In this document: positions 1-8,800 of the stretch, one piece after another
Position numbering within the stretch: position 1 is the first letter of the stretch
How the letters are laid out: each line of letters begins with the position of its first letter
Assembly (NCBI GenBank): GCA_963775875.1
Contig: CAVZKP010000040.1
Location: 1-64,000, forward strand
Reading direction: 5' to 3'
Origin: AP-15 sp963775875
GTDB taxonomy: Bacteria; Pseudomonadota; Alphaproteobacteria; ATCC43930; CGMCC-115725
DNA length: 64,000 bases
Notes under the pieces: generated by a model
The model's database searches: none
The model's input: only the letters and a program-made list of their open reading frames with translations
Told to the model about the DNA's origin: nothing
Translations under genes and position numbers: made by a program

Positions 1-1170
1 AGGAGGTCGGGTGCCAATTTGCGCAGCGTCAGATAGCGGTCCGCCGCACCCTGGAGTGGATCTTCGCTGGCAAGATCGGCCAATTCTCTCACCTTGCCGT
101 GAACGCGCAGCAGCCTGGCCCAGCCGACGGTTTCGTCGACAACCGTGAAGGCGTCGCGCTTACTGCCCTGTGCCGTACTGAGCGCTTCGATCGTGTCATG
201 GAACAGGCGCATCAGGCGGCCGACATTCTTGTCCCGGCGACATAGCGTCGTTCACGGACCTTTCGGGCGCGCGCAAACAATCCGCCGACAAGCTTGTCCG
301 TCATATCGAGCGCAGCGTCGGTGAGCCGCGCCTCGAGGTCGATCACCGAAGCGACAAGGATCGCGCGCCGCCGCTGCATGGCATAGCGGCCGATCTGATG
401 CGGGTCGGTTATGTGGCCCTCGCGGATGCTCTTTGAAAACGGTCTTCATGGATCCGTCCGGCAGCCTCGGCCGGGACGCCGATCCCGCGGACCCGGCGGA
501 GCCGGTCGGTTCGGCTTTGGGCGGTCGAGGCGTTTCGCAGCCAGGCGAGGGGTGTCACCTCGAATGCCGGATCGGGGACGAGCAGCGCGTCGAGCTCGGC
601 GAACTGCGTCGGGGAGAGGCCCGCGAGCAGGGCATCCGCAGCCTGCTTGCGTCCGCGAGCCCGTCCCGCGATGGCGGTGCGTTCGATAACCGTGGGCGCC
701 GGAAGAATGATCTTCGCCGCACGCAGGGCCGCGATAACGCCGGCGATGATCGGCGAGCCGCGGTCGGTGCTCCAGGCGGACTGCGCCGCCGCCTCGATCA
801 TGAAGGGCAGGTCGGCATTGCCCGGTGGCCGCAAGCCAAGCGTCGTCGCGAGCATCAGCGCGTGGTCCGTCATCGTCTGTGGCCGGCCGGCGTAATCGGC
901 GAAGGCGGCGGCAGGAATCCCCAGCTGCGCCGCCAACCACTCGGCGAGGGCGCCGATCGGCTCCTCCATTTGCACCAGGCCCATACCGGGATGGCGAAGC
1001 AACATCAGATGCACGGCAAAGCCCAGCCGGTTGGCGTCGCCGCGGCGGCCCGCCACGAGATCCTGGTCGGATCGCGTAAAGGTGTAATGCCGAGCCGGGG
1101 TATCGGGGTCATCCGGGATGCCGAAAAGCAGCCGGCGTTCTTTGTCGGTAAGCAATGGTCGGCGCGCCAT
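1..1170 (-). pseudogene. Tn3-family transposase, N-terminal part, frameshifted and running off the left edge
   Basis: The start at 1170 (MARRPLLTDKERRLLFGIPD) and the following 240 residues match the DUF4158-type N-terminus of Tn3-family transposases. The frame then stops near 410. Translating the same strand in the next frame recovers DPHQIGRYAMQRRRAI and LEARLTDAALDM, and after another shift near 240 it recovers GRLMRLFHDTIEALS and TVVDETVGWARLL. Both are family-typical stretches, so two indels break one long gene. The catalytic DDE part would lie left of the window. The divergent resolvase at 1314 is its usual partner in a Tn3-type transposon. Family confidence is high; whether the indels are real or sequencing errors is open. 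Confidence 0.85.
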
Positions 1171-1313
1171 CGAATCCCCCCTCTCTCGTCCCGAAAATGC
1201 CCATCAGGATTGTGGACGCCGCAGGATTTAATGGACGTATTTTGTGGACGGAAGTGCATGGGCTGAGAGAAATGTCAGCGGCCCGTCCACAGAACGGTCG
1301 TTTGCGAGACGGC
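1171..1313. promoter_or_regulatory. Probable res (resolution) site between tnpA and tnpR
   Basis: The 143-base spacer between divergent transposase and resolvase is where Tn3-type elements keep their res site and divergent promoters. The motif TGTGGACG occurs at 1211-1218 and 1243-1250, a related TGGACG at 1232-1237, and the inverted form CGTCCACA at 1284-1291. Paired half-sites of this kind fit resolvase binding. The assignment rests on context plus these repeats. Confidence 0.5.
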
Positions 1314-1747
1314 ATGGGCGCCATTCTCGGCTATGCGCGGGTATCGACCGGCGATCAGGATGTCGCCGGACAAACAATGCGGCTGACGCAGACTGGGGCG
1401 ATCAAGGTCTTCAGCGATGTCCATTCCGGCCGCACTATGGAGCGGCCCGGCCTGGAAGCGCTGCTCGCCTATGCGCGCGAGGGCGATACGCTCGCGATCG
1501 TTCGTCTTGACCGCCTCGGACGCTCACTCGGCGAATTGCTGACCACGGTCGCCATGCTCAAGGAGCGCGGCATCGCCCTGCTCAGTTTGGAGGAAAGAAT
1601 CGACACCAACTCAGCCGCCGGTGAATTGGTCTTCCATGTCTTCGGGGCGATCGCGCATTTCGAGCGGCGTCTGATCGCCGAGCGGACAAAGGATGGCATC
1701 GCGGCGGCCCGCGTGCGCGGCAAGCTTCCTGGGCGGCGGCCCCTCGG
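1314..1747 (+). pseudogene. Tn3-type serine resolvase, C-terminally truncated
   Basis: Serine recombinase of the resolvase/invertase family. The start at 1314 gives MGAILGYARVSTGDQD, which includes the catalytic-serine motif YARVSTxDQ. RLDRLGRSLGELL and the helix E region GAIAHFERRLIAERT follow. Homology ends after KLPGRRPL at about base 1747, where the C-terminal helix-turn-helix should begin; from there the sequence belongs to the end of an oppositely oriented PEP-CTERM gene. The catalytic domain is intact but DNA binding is lost. The in-frame continuation to 2006 is read-through of the neighbour and not a real extension. It is divergent from the Tn3 transposase to its left. Confidence 0.85.
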
Positions 1748-2736
1748 GATGCGAGCAGCGCCGACGCCGCCGGTTCGGGTACGGCGGCGACGTCGATCAG
1801 GTCGAGATTGGATACCCGGCGTCCGTGTGCAAACGCCGTATCGGCCGGCAGGATCGTCCGCGCCAGACCGTCGCCAGGAAAATTTCCGTTGGTGTCGGCA
1901 TAAGGAACGAGATCGACCTGATTGGCCGCTGTCGAAGCGCCGAAGGCCGGGTCCAGTTCTGCCAAAGACAACAGCACCTGGTAGCCATCGGTGCCTGCGG
2001 TTATGACGTAAGTACTGGTCAAGGATGCCGGGGTCGCTCGGATCGATCAGGTTATAGAACGGTGGCCCGGTATAGCTGTCGCCGCTGACGGTTTCCGTTA
2101 TCGGGCTGACGTTCTGCGGGTCGGCGCCATGAAACGCGTAGGCGCCGGGATAGCTGACGTTCCCGGCCAATGTGACGCTCGTCGACTCCGGGGCGTTCGT
2201 CACCTGCGGCAGGGCCGTCACGGACAGCAGCTGCAAGCTCGCGAGACCGAGGACCTCGCGGCCACCGGCGCCTGGCGCGGTGGATACCAGCGAGGCGGTG
2301 TTGCCGGAAAAGGTTACGAGATCCGGGGTCGCACTCCCGCTGAAGCTAGACTAGGGTCGATTTCGCCGAGTGAGAACAGCGACTGGCCGCTGCCGGTGGC
2401 GAGCACGTAATAGCGCAAGATCGCGTCCTTGCCGTTGTCGCCTGCCGGGGTGTCGGTCGTGATCGCGCCGTAGATCGGCGAGATCGGGCTCGACGCGGCG
2501 GCGCCTCCGAGCAATCCCCACAATGAGTAACCGGTCACGCCTCCTACGGTGACCAGCCCTCCATATTGGGCCAACGATGCGGTCGACAGATCGATCGTCC
2601 CGGCATTGCCGGTCGGCCCCGAAAGGTTGACGATTGCATCCGCCATCGCCGGCCACGGCGCCGACGGCATTCCGCTCGCGAGTATGGCAGCGAGCACATC
2701 GGCCCTTCTGCACCGCTTGATCACCATTCGTCCCAT
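1745..2736 (-). pseudogene. PEP-CTERM protein with two molybdopterin-binding-like repeats, decayed
   Basis: Reading from 2736, a secretion-type start is followed by two similar units. The first holds GVTGYSLWGLLGG and LRYYVLATGSG with LFSLGEIDPSL; the second holds YTGPPFYNLIDPSDPG and YVITAGTDGYQVLLSLAELD with SNLDLIDV. The repeated pattern resembles sulfite-oxidase-type molybdopterin-binding folds seen in some PEP-CTERM proteins; this is inference from pattern. The end reads AAVPEPAASALLA, the start of a PEP-CTERM sorting signal, and is cut at the junction with the resolvase near 1747. Indels near 2340 and 2020 split it into three frames. No exosortase is visible in the window. Confidence 0.65.
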
Positions 2737-2957
2737 GCAGGAATGAGATTCAGTCCGCTATATTTCTTATAATATATCGTTCTAGACGAGGCAGAATTTG
2801 GCGCATCGCGATTTATGCCGCCCTACGAGGCCGTGCCACGATTCGAAGGGTGCGACTACCCGGGCACGGATAGGCGTCAGAACGTTATATCCAACACAAT
2901 ATTTCGTTGATAGGCTTTAAGCCCAAGATGTATATCCCGCTACCTCAGAGGACCCTG

Positions 2958-3821
2958 ATGACATCCCTTGCCAATCAGAAAGAGCTGAAGGTTGTCGGCA
3001 CCCGGGGTCGAGAAAGTTACCGGCCGTGCCAATTTCGGCGCCGATCGGGCAGTGCCGGGGATGCTTTATGGCAGGATCAAGCGCAGCCCGCATGCCCATG
3101 CTCGCATCCTTGGGATCAAAGCCGACAAGGCATTGGCACTACCCGGGGTCAAGGCTGTGGTGACCGCTGCAGATTTCCCAGAGATCCGCTCGGAAGAGGC
3201 CTTTGTCGGCGAAGGTCCGATGAACTTCCGTGACCTGTCGCGCAACATTATGGCGCAGGACAAGGTGCTGTACGAAGGTCATGCCGTCGCCGCCCTCTCG
3301 CCGATATCGCGGCCGAGGCGGTCGAACTGATCGAGGTCGGCTACGAGGTGCTGCCGCACGTCATCGATGTCGAGGCGGCAATGGCGGCGGATGCACCGTT
3401 ATTGCACGATGATTTCTTCACTCAGGGCGTCGAGCCCAAGCCGGAGAAGCCGTCGAATATCGCCACGCGGGTGACCTTTGCGAAGGGCGACGTCGCTGCC
3501 CGGGTTCCGTCAGGCCGATGTCGTCGTCGAGCGGCGATATACGACCCAGCCGGTTCATCGGGCCTATATCGAGCCGCATGCCTGCATCGTCTCGGCCGCC
3601 TCAGACGGACAGGTGCAGATCTGGGCCAGCAGCCAGGGCCAATTCATGATCCGCGCGTATTGCGCGAAATTGCTTGGCATCGATATCGCCAACGTCCGCG
3701 TCACCCCGGCCGAGATTGGCGGTGGGTTCGGTGGCAAGACACTGGTTTATCTGGAGCCGGTTGCGCTGGCTCTGTCACGCAGGTCTGGGCGGCCGGTCAA
3801 GATCGTGATGACCCGGGAGGA
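2958..3821 (+). pseudogene. Xanthine dehydrogenase/CO dehydrogenase-type molybdopterin subunit, N-terminal fragment
   Basis: Fragments in three frames assemble into the N-terminus of a large molybdopterin-binding subunit: VEKVTGRANFGADRAVPGML, then VELIEVGYEVLPHVIDVEAA, then ADVVVERRYTTQPVHRAYIE and VTPAEIGGGFGGKT, ending at VKIVMTRED. These match the a/b hammerhead domain and the start of the Moco-binding domain of CoxL/XdhB-type proteins. Indels near 3001, 3290 and 3500 break the frame, two of them inside CCCGGG-like runs. The gene is cut at 3821 by the left end of an IS21-type element, and the missing two thirds do not reappear on the other side. No FAD or 2Fe-2S partner subunit is nearby. 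Confidence 0.8.
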
Positions 3822-3939
3822 TGTACGCGGGGGTGGAATAGTCGGCCACGGAGCGGCGGCGTAGGGCCGCTGCGTGGCGGCGTAAAAGCCGGCCACTTGC
3901 GAGGCTGTCCTTTTCGGGTTTCGGAAGGGACGGTCGGGG

Positions 3940-4536
3940 GTGTTTCAGGTGGAGGTATATGCGGCGGTTCGCCGGTATGTGCTGCTTGAGGGGCATAGCC
4001 GGCGGGAAGCGGTGGGGGTGTTCGGGCTGAGCCGGGACACGATCGCCAAGATGTGTCGGTTTTCGGTGCCGCCGGGCTACCAGCGGACCAGGCCGCCGGA
4101 GAAGCCGAAGCTGGGACCGTTGACGCCGATGATCGACGCGATCCTGGAGGCGGACCGGAGCGCGCCAGCTAAGCAGGAGCAGAAGCCCGGGGCGTTGGAC
4201 CAGGCGGCACCGCTGCAGAGCTGGACCTTGCCCGAGGGTTTCCAGCGCATCCGCCGTCTGCTCGAGAGCCGCATGGGCAATCGCGGCAAGAAGGAGTTCA
4301 TCCAGATCCTGCGGCTGATGGAGGCATTCGAGGAAACGATCGTGGCCGCCGCCGTCGTGGACGCCATGCAGCTCGGCGCGATCGGCTTCGATGCGGTCAA
4401 GCAACTCGTGCTGGCCCGCATCGAGCGGCGTCCGGCCCGGCTCGATCTGGCCCGGTATCCCTATCTTCCCGCCGCCCAGGTGAAGACCACAGCGGCGGCC
4501 GATTATGCCGCTCTGCTATCGCGGAGCGCAGCATGA
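3940..4536 (+). pseudogene. istA: IstA transposase with catalytic core deleted (IS21 family)
   Basis: The N-terminal 80 residues are the helix-turn-helix of IstA (VYAAVRRYVLLEGHSRREAV, then LSRDTIAKM). The last 110 residues are the IstA C-terminus (LQSWTLPEGFQRIRRLLESR, then FIQILRLMEAFEE). They join directly at about residue 80 (APAKQ to EQKPGALDQ), leaving 198 residues where the family has around 500. The whole DDE integrase core is missing, but the frame is kept. The start is GTG at 3940. It overlaps istB by four bases (ATGA). The protein cannot catalyse transposition alone; it could still bind ends or act as a dominant-negative form, which is speculation. Confidence 0.85.
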
Positions 4537-5351
4537 CCGCCGCCCCGCCCCAGGTGCTGCTCGCCCATCACCTGAAGACGCTGAAGCTGCCGACTTTCCT
4601 GCGCAAGTACGAGAAGGTCGCCGGCGAGTGCGCCCGGGAGGGCGTCGATCATCCCCGTTATCTGCTGCGTCTGGCCGAGCTGGAGCTGATCGACCGGGAG
4701 CGCCGTCTGGTCGAGCGGCGTATCCGCGATGCCCGCTTCCCGGCGGTGAACAGCCTGGATACCTTCGACTTCACCGCCATGCCCAGCCTCAACAAGCCCC
4801 TGGTATTGGAGCTGGCGCGCTGCGAGTTCGTCGTTGCCCGCGACAACATCATCGTGCTCGGCAACAGCGGCACCGGGAAGACCCACATTGCGCTGGCTCT
4901 GGGCCTGGCCGCGTGTCAGCGCGGTTTCTCCGTTAACTTTGTCACTGCCGCCGGCCTCGTCCACCAACTCCAGGAGGCGCGCGACGAGCGCAGACTGTTG
5001 CGGCTGCAGCAAAACCTGGCCGCCGCAAAGCTGCTGATCATCGACGAACTGGGCTACATCCCGCTCTCTCAGACCGGGGCGGAGCTGTTGTTCGAGGTCT
5101 TCAGTCAGCGCCATGAGCGAAGCTCGACGAGCGTAACCTCCAACCTGCCGTTCGAGGAATGGACCAGTGTGTTCGGCTCCGAGCGCTTGACCGGCGCGTT
5201 GCTCGACCGGCTCACCCACCACGTCCACATCCTGGAGATGAACGGCGACTCCTATCGCCTGAAACACTCCAAGGCCCAACGCCGACGCCAGCTCGCTCAG
5301 GATGCCGGTCTCGCGGTCGATCCGGACACCGGCGAAATCCCCGACACCTGA
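4533..5351 (+). CDS. istB: IstB ATPase, IS21-family helper protein
   Basis: This is a 272-residue AAA+ ATPase of the DnaC/IstB type, the usual length. It carries Walker A GNSGTGKTH, Walker B LLIIDELGY and the sensor region TSNLPFEEW. IstB assembles on target DNA and stimulates the IstA transposase. The gene starts in the ATGA overlap with istA at 4533 and is intact, although its partner lacks a catalytic core. It can only serve transposition if a full-length IstA of the same family is supplied elsewhere. A 40-base perfect palindrome follows the stop codon within the element. Confidence 0.93.
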   Translation: MTAAPPQVLLAHHLKTLKLPTFLRKYEKVAGECAREGVDHPRYLLRLAELELIDRERRLVERRIRDARFPAVNSLDTFDFTAMPSLNKPLVLELARCEFVVARDNIIVLGNSGTGKTHIALALGLAACQRGFSVNFVTAAGLVHQLQEARDERRLLRLQQNLAAAKLLIIDELGYIPLSQTGAELLFEVFSQRHERSSTSVTSNLPFEEWTSVFGSERLTGALLDRLTHHVHILEMNGDSYRLKHSKAQRRRQLAQDAGLAVDPDTGEIPDT

Positions 5352-5365
5352 TCCAACCGAGCCGC

Positions 5366-5405
5366 CGATATGCAGAGGGCCCCCGCGGGGGCCCTCTGCA
5401 TATCG
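5366..5405. repeat. 40-bp perfect palindrome after istB
   Basis: Positions 5366-5385 are the exact reverse complement of 5386-5405, with no loop (centre CCCCGCGGGG, outer arms CGATATGCAGAG and CTCTGCATATCG). It lies 15 bases after the istB stop, inside the IS21-type element. It may act as a bidirectional transcription barrier; there is no T-tract on either side, so it is not a classical intrinsic terminator. Confidence 0.9.
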
Positions 5406-5473
5406 ATCAACCACCGCCCCAATGGCCGACTTTTACGCCGCCCCCGTGGCCGGCTTTCCGTCCGCCGTTGACA

Positions 5474-5652
5474 CCAACGCTGCGCGGATGTTGGAACGTG
5501 CCGGTTTGATCGCGCGCGGCCGGCGGCAGGTCACGATTCTCGATCGGCAAGGCCTCCTGGGTGAATCGTGTGAATGTTATCAATTGGTCCGGTCGCGGAT
5601 CGCTTTTCACCTTCCCAGATCGTACGGATGTCAAAAAAGCGAGCCGCCCTAA
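5474..5652 (+). pseudogene. C-terminal tail of a Crp/Fnr-type regulator
   Basis: Immediately after the IS21 right end the frame reads AARMLERAGLIARGRRQVTI, then LDRQGLLGESCECYQLVRSR, and stops at 5652. This is the end of the winged helix plus the C-terminal CECY segment common in alphaproteobacterial Crp/Fnr-type regulators. The cAMP-binding-like domain and most of the helix-turn-helix are absent. It is a 60-residue relic whose 5' part was lost with the IS21 insertion or a later deletion. Some initiation codons lie upstream within the element, but a functional product is not expected. Confidence 0.65.
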
Positions 5653-5674
5653 GTCGGTAATGTACATTACCGAC
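5653..5674. promoter_or_regulatory. 22-bp perfect palindrome, operator-like
   Basis: GTCGGTAATGT is followed directly by its reverse complement ACATTACCGAC. The inner TAATGTACATTA has the look of TetR-family or other dimeric repressor operators. It sits about 135 bases upstream of the large sensor-kinase gene starting at 5810, in an otherwise non-coding stretch. No TetR-type gene is adjacent, so the binding protein is unknown. Confidence 0.6.
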
Positions 5675-5809
5675 AATACCCGCCCGACGGGATTACAATC
5701 CAGGCCTGCCGGCGGGTGACAGGCGCTCTCCGGCGAGGCTTAGGCAAGCCGCAATCGATTCTCCAAAAGAGCGTCTCTGCGCGACATTAAAGGCCGAGCG
5801 TGCATTGCG

Positions 5810-8800
5810 ATGAGAGGACAGGGTCAGAGACAGGCCGGAGCGGCTCGTCCGCGGCCAAGCCGGCGTTCACCGCCGAGACGCAATTCGCCGCTCGCGGCTG
5901 ACCGATTCGCGGTGGTCGGGCTCGGCGCCTCGGCCGGCGGCCTCGACGCGTTCCGCAGGCTGCTCGCCGCGCTCCCCGGCGGCACCGGCATGGCTTTCAT
6001 CCTGATCCAGCATCTCGATCCGACGCATGCGAGCATGATGGTCGACCTGCTGTCCGGCCATACGCCGCTCCGAGTCCAGCAGGCGGCGGACGGGATGGCG
6101 ATCGAGCCCGAGCATGTCTATCTCATTCCGCCGGCCAATTATCTCTCGATCGGCGGTGGGGTCCTGCGGCTATCGGAACCGCGCGAACGTCACGGCGCGC
6201 GGCTGCCGTTCGATTTCTTTTTGCGCTCGCTGGCCGAAGAACTGGGTGAGCGGGCGATCTGCGTGATCCTGTCCGGAACCGGCAGCGACGGCAGCCTGGG
6301 GCTGAAGGCGGTCAAGGAGAAGGGCGGGCTGGTCATCGCCCAGGATCCGGCCGAGGCCGAGTATGACGGCATGCCGCGCAGCGCGATCATGACCGGCGCC
6401 GTGGACCTGGTGCTGCCGGTCGCCGAGATTCCCGAAATCCTCGCCAAATACGGTCGGCGGACCGGACCGGCGCCGGACGAGCATCCCCCGGATCGGTTGG
6501 GCGAGATCGTCAATCTGCTGCGCACCAAGACGGCGCACGATTTTGCGCTCTACAAGCCGGGCACATTGTTGCGCCGGATCGAGCGGCGCATGGCGCTGGC
6601 CGGTATCGACGATAGCGGCCGGTATCTCGACATGCTGCAGCGTGATGCAGGCGAACTCGATCTGCTCGCCAAGGATCTGCTGATCAACGTCACCAGCTTC
6701 TTCCGCGACCCGAAAGCCTTCGAATTGCTGGCGGAGGCGGTCGTTCCCGATCTGGTGCGCCGGCACCCGGCGGACCGGCCGCTGCGGATCTGGGTTGCCG
6801 GCTGCAGCACCGGCGAAGAGACCTATTCCCTGGCCATGCTGTTGCTCGAAGAGATCGCGGCGGCCAAGCGCAATCTGAAGCTCCAGGTCTTCGCCTCCGA
6901 CGTCGACGAGGAAGCGGTCGCTCTGGCCCGCGAGGGGCGCTATCCGGGATCGATCGCGGCCGATGTGTCGCCGCCGCGGCTCGCCCGCTTCTTTACCGAG
7001 GAGGAGCATGGCTACCGGGTGGTGCCCGAACTGCGCAGCGTGGTGGTGTTCACGGTGCAGGATGTGCTGGCCGATCCGCCATTCTCGCGCCTCGATCTGA
7101 TCTCCTGCCGCAACCTGTTGATCTATCTGCGACCCGAGGCGCAGGAAAAGGTGCTGTTGCTGTTCCATTTCGCGCTCAGCGAGGGCGGCATCCTGATGCT
7201 CGGCGGCTCCGAGACGGTGGGCAGTCTCGACGACCGGTTCGCGCCGATTTCCAAGGCGCAGCGGATCTATCGGCAGATCGGCCGCAGCCGGCCCGGCGAG
7301 GTCGATTTTCCGATCGGCTCAAGCGGCGGCGCGCGCGCGATCTGGCCGGGAGCGCCACACCCGCCAGCAGCGCGGGGCGTCACCCCCGGCGATCTGACGC
7401 ACCGATTGCTGGTCGAGACCTATGCGCCCGCATCGGTCCTGATCAACCGCAAGCACGAATGCCTCTATTATTCGGGACCGACCGACCGGTATTTGCGGGT
7501 GGCCGCCGGGGAGCCCAGCCGCGACCTGCTCGACATGGCGCGCGAGGGGCTGCGCCACAAGCTCAGGGCGGCGATCCGGCAGGCGAGCCGGGAGCACGCG
7601 CACGCCATTGCCACAGCCGCGCCGGCGAGCTTCGGCGGCAGCGTCGTCGCGGTCCGCATCGAGGTCCATCCGGTGCACAGCGAAGGCGAGGAGTTGCTGC
7701 TGGTCAGCTTCTTCGACGAACCGGTGCGCGAGCCCAGGCCGGACCGGCCGATCGAATCGGCGGAAGACGTCTCGCGGGTCGCCGAGCTCGAGCGGGAACT
7801 CGACGTCACCCGCAAGGAGCTGCAGAGCGCCATCCACGACCTCGAGATCGCCAACGAGGAGCAGAAGGCGATCAACCAGGAAGCCATGTCGGCGAACGAG
7901 GAGTTCCAGTCGACCAACGAAGAGCTGATGACCTCGCGCGAGGAGCTGCAATCGCTCAATGAAGAGTTGACCGCGCTCAACAGCCAGCTCCAGGAAACGC
8001 TCGAACGCCAGCGCAGCACGTCGAACGATCTGCAAAACATCCTGGACAGCTCCGGGGTGGCGACCCTGTTCCTGGACAGCGCGCTCAACATCCGCTTCTT
8101 CACCCCGGCGGCGAAATCGCTATTCCGGGTGATCGCCTCCGACATCGGCCGGCCGCTCTCCGATCTGACCCCGCTCGCCGCCGACCACAATCTCCTCGCC
8201 GACGCCCGCGCCGTGCTCACCAGCCTTGCCCCGCTGGGGCGCGAGATCGAAGGCGAAGGCGGCGCCTGGTACGTCCGCCGCATCCTGCCCTACCGCACCC
8301 AGGACAATCGAATCGACGGGGTGGTCATCACCTTCGCCGACATCTCCGAGATCAAGGCGGCGGAACGCGAGATCCGGGCGGCGCGCGCCTATTCCGACAG
8401 CATCATCGATACGATCCGCCAACCGCTGGTCGTGCTCGACGAGGAATTGCGGGTCGTCTCCGCCAACCGTTCCTTTTACCGGACCTACGCGCTTGCCGCC
8501 GAGGCGACCGTCGGCCGAATGCTCGGGCTCGCCGGCGATCGCCATTTGGAAATTCCGGGGCTGCGCAGCTTCCTCGGGCGGGTCCGGGCCGAGCCCGTTG
8601 CGGTCGAGGATTACGAGATCGAAATCGAGCTGCCGCTGCTCGGGCGGCGGCTCCTGCTGCTGAATGCCCGCGAGATCCGGGACGGGCCGCTAAAGGGGCG
8701 CAAGATCCTGCTGGCAATCGACGACATTACCGATCGCCGGCACGCGACCGAGGCGCTGGAGGCCGCCAGACAGGAAGCCGAGCAGGCCAATCTCGGCAAG

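Larger units (their letters stand above)
3822..5473 (+). mobile_element. IS21-type insertion sequence, internally deleted
   Basis: Both ends start with TGT and carry matching subterminal blocks. The left end has TGT at 3822, then CGGCCAC and GGCGGCGTA, and an inner copy GGCGGCGTAAAAGCCGGCC. Read inward, the right end has TGT at 5473, then CGGCCAC, GGCGGCGTAAAA and CGGCCA. Multiple terminal repeats of this kind are characteristic of IS21. The element encodes IstA and IstB in the usual order with a 4-base overlap. It is shorter than the usual 2-2.5 kb because of a deletion inside istA. The flanking bases (GGAGGA on the left, CCAACG on the right) show no target duplication, so one flank has been rearranged. 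Confidence 0.8.
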
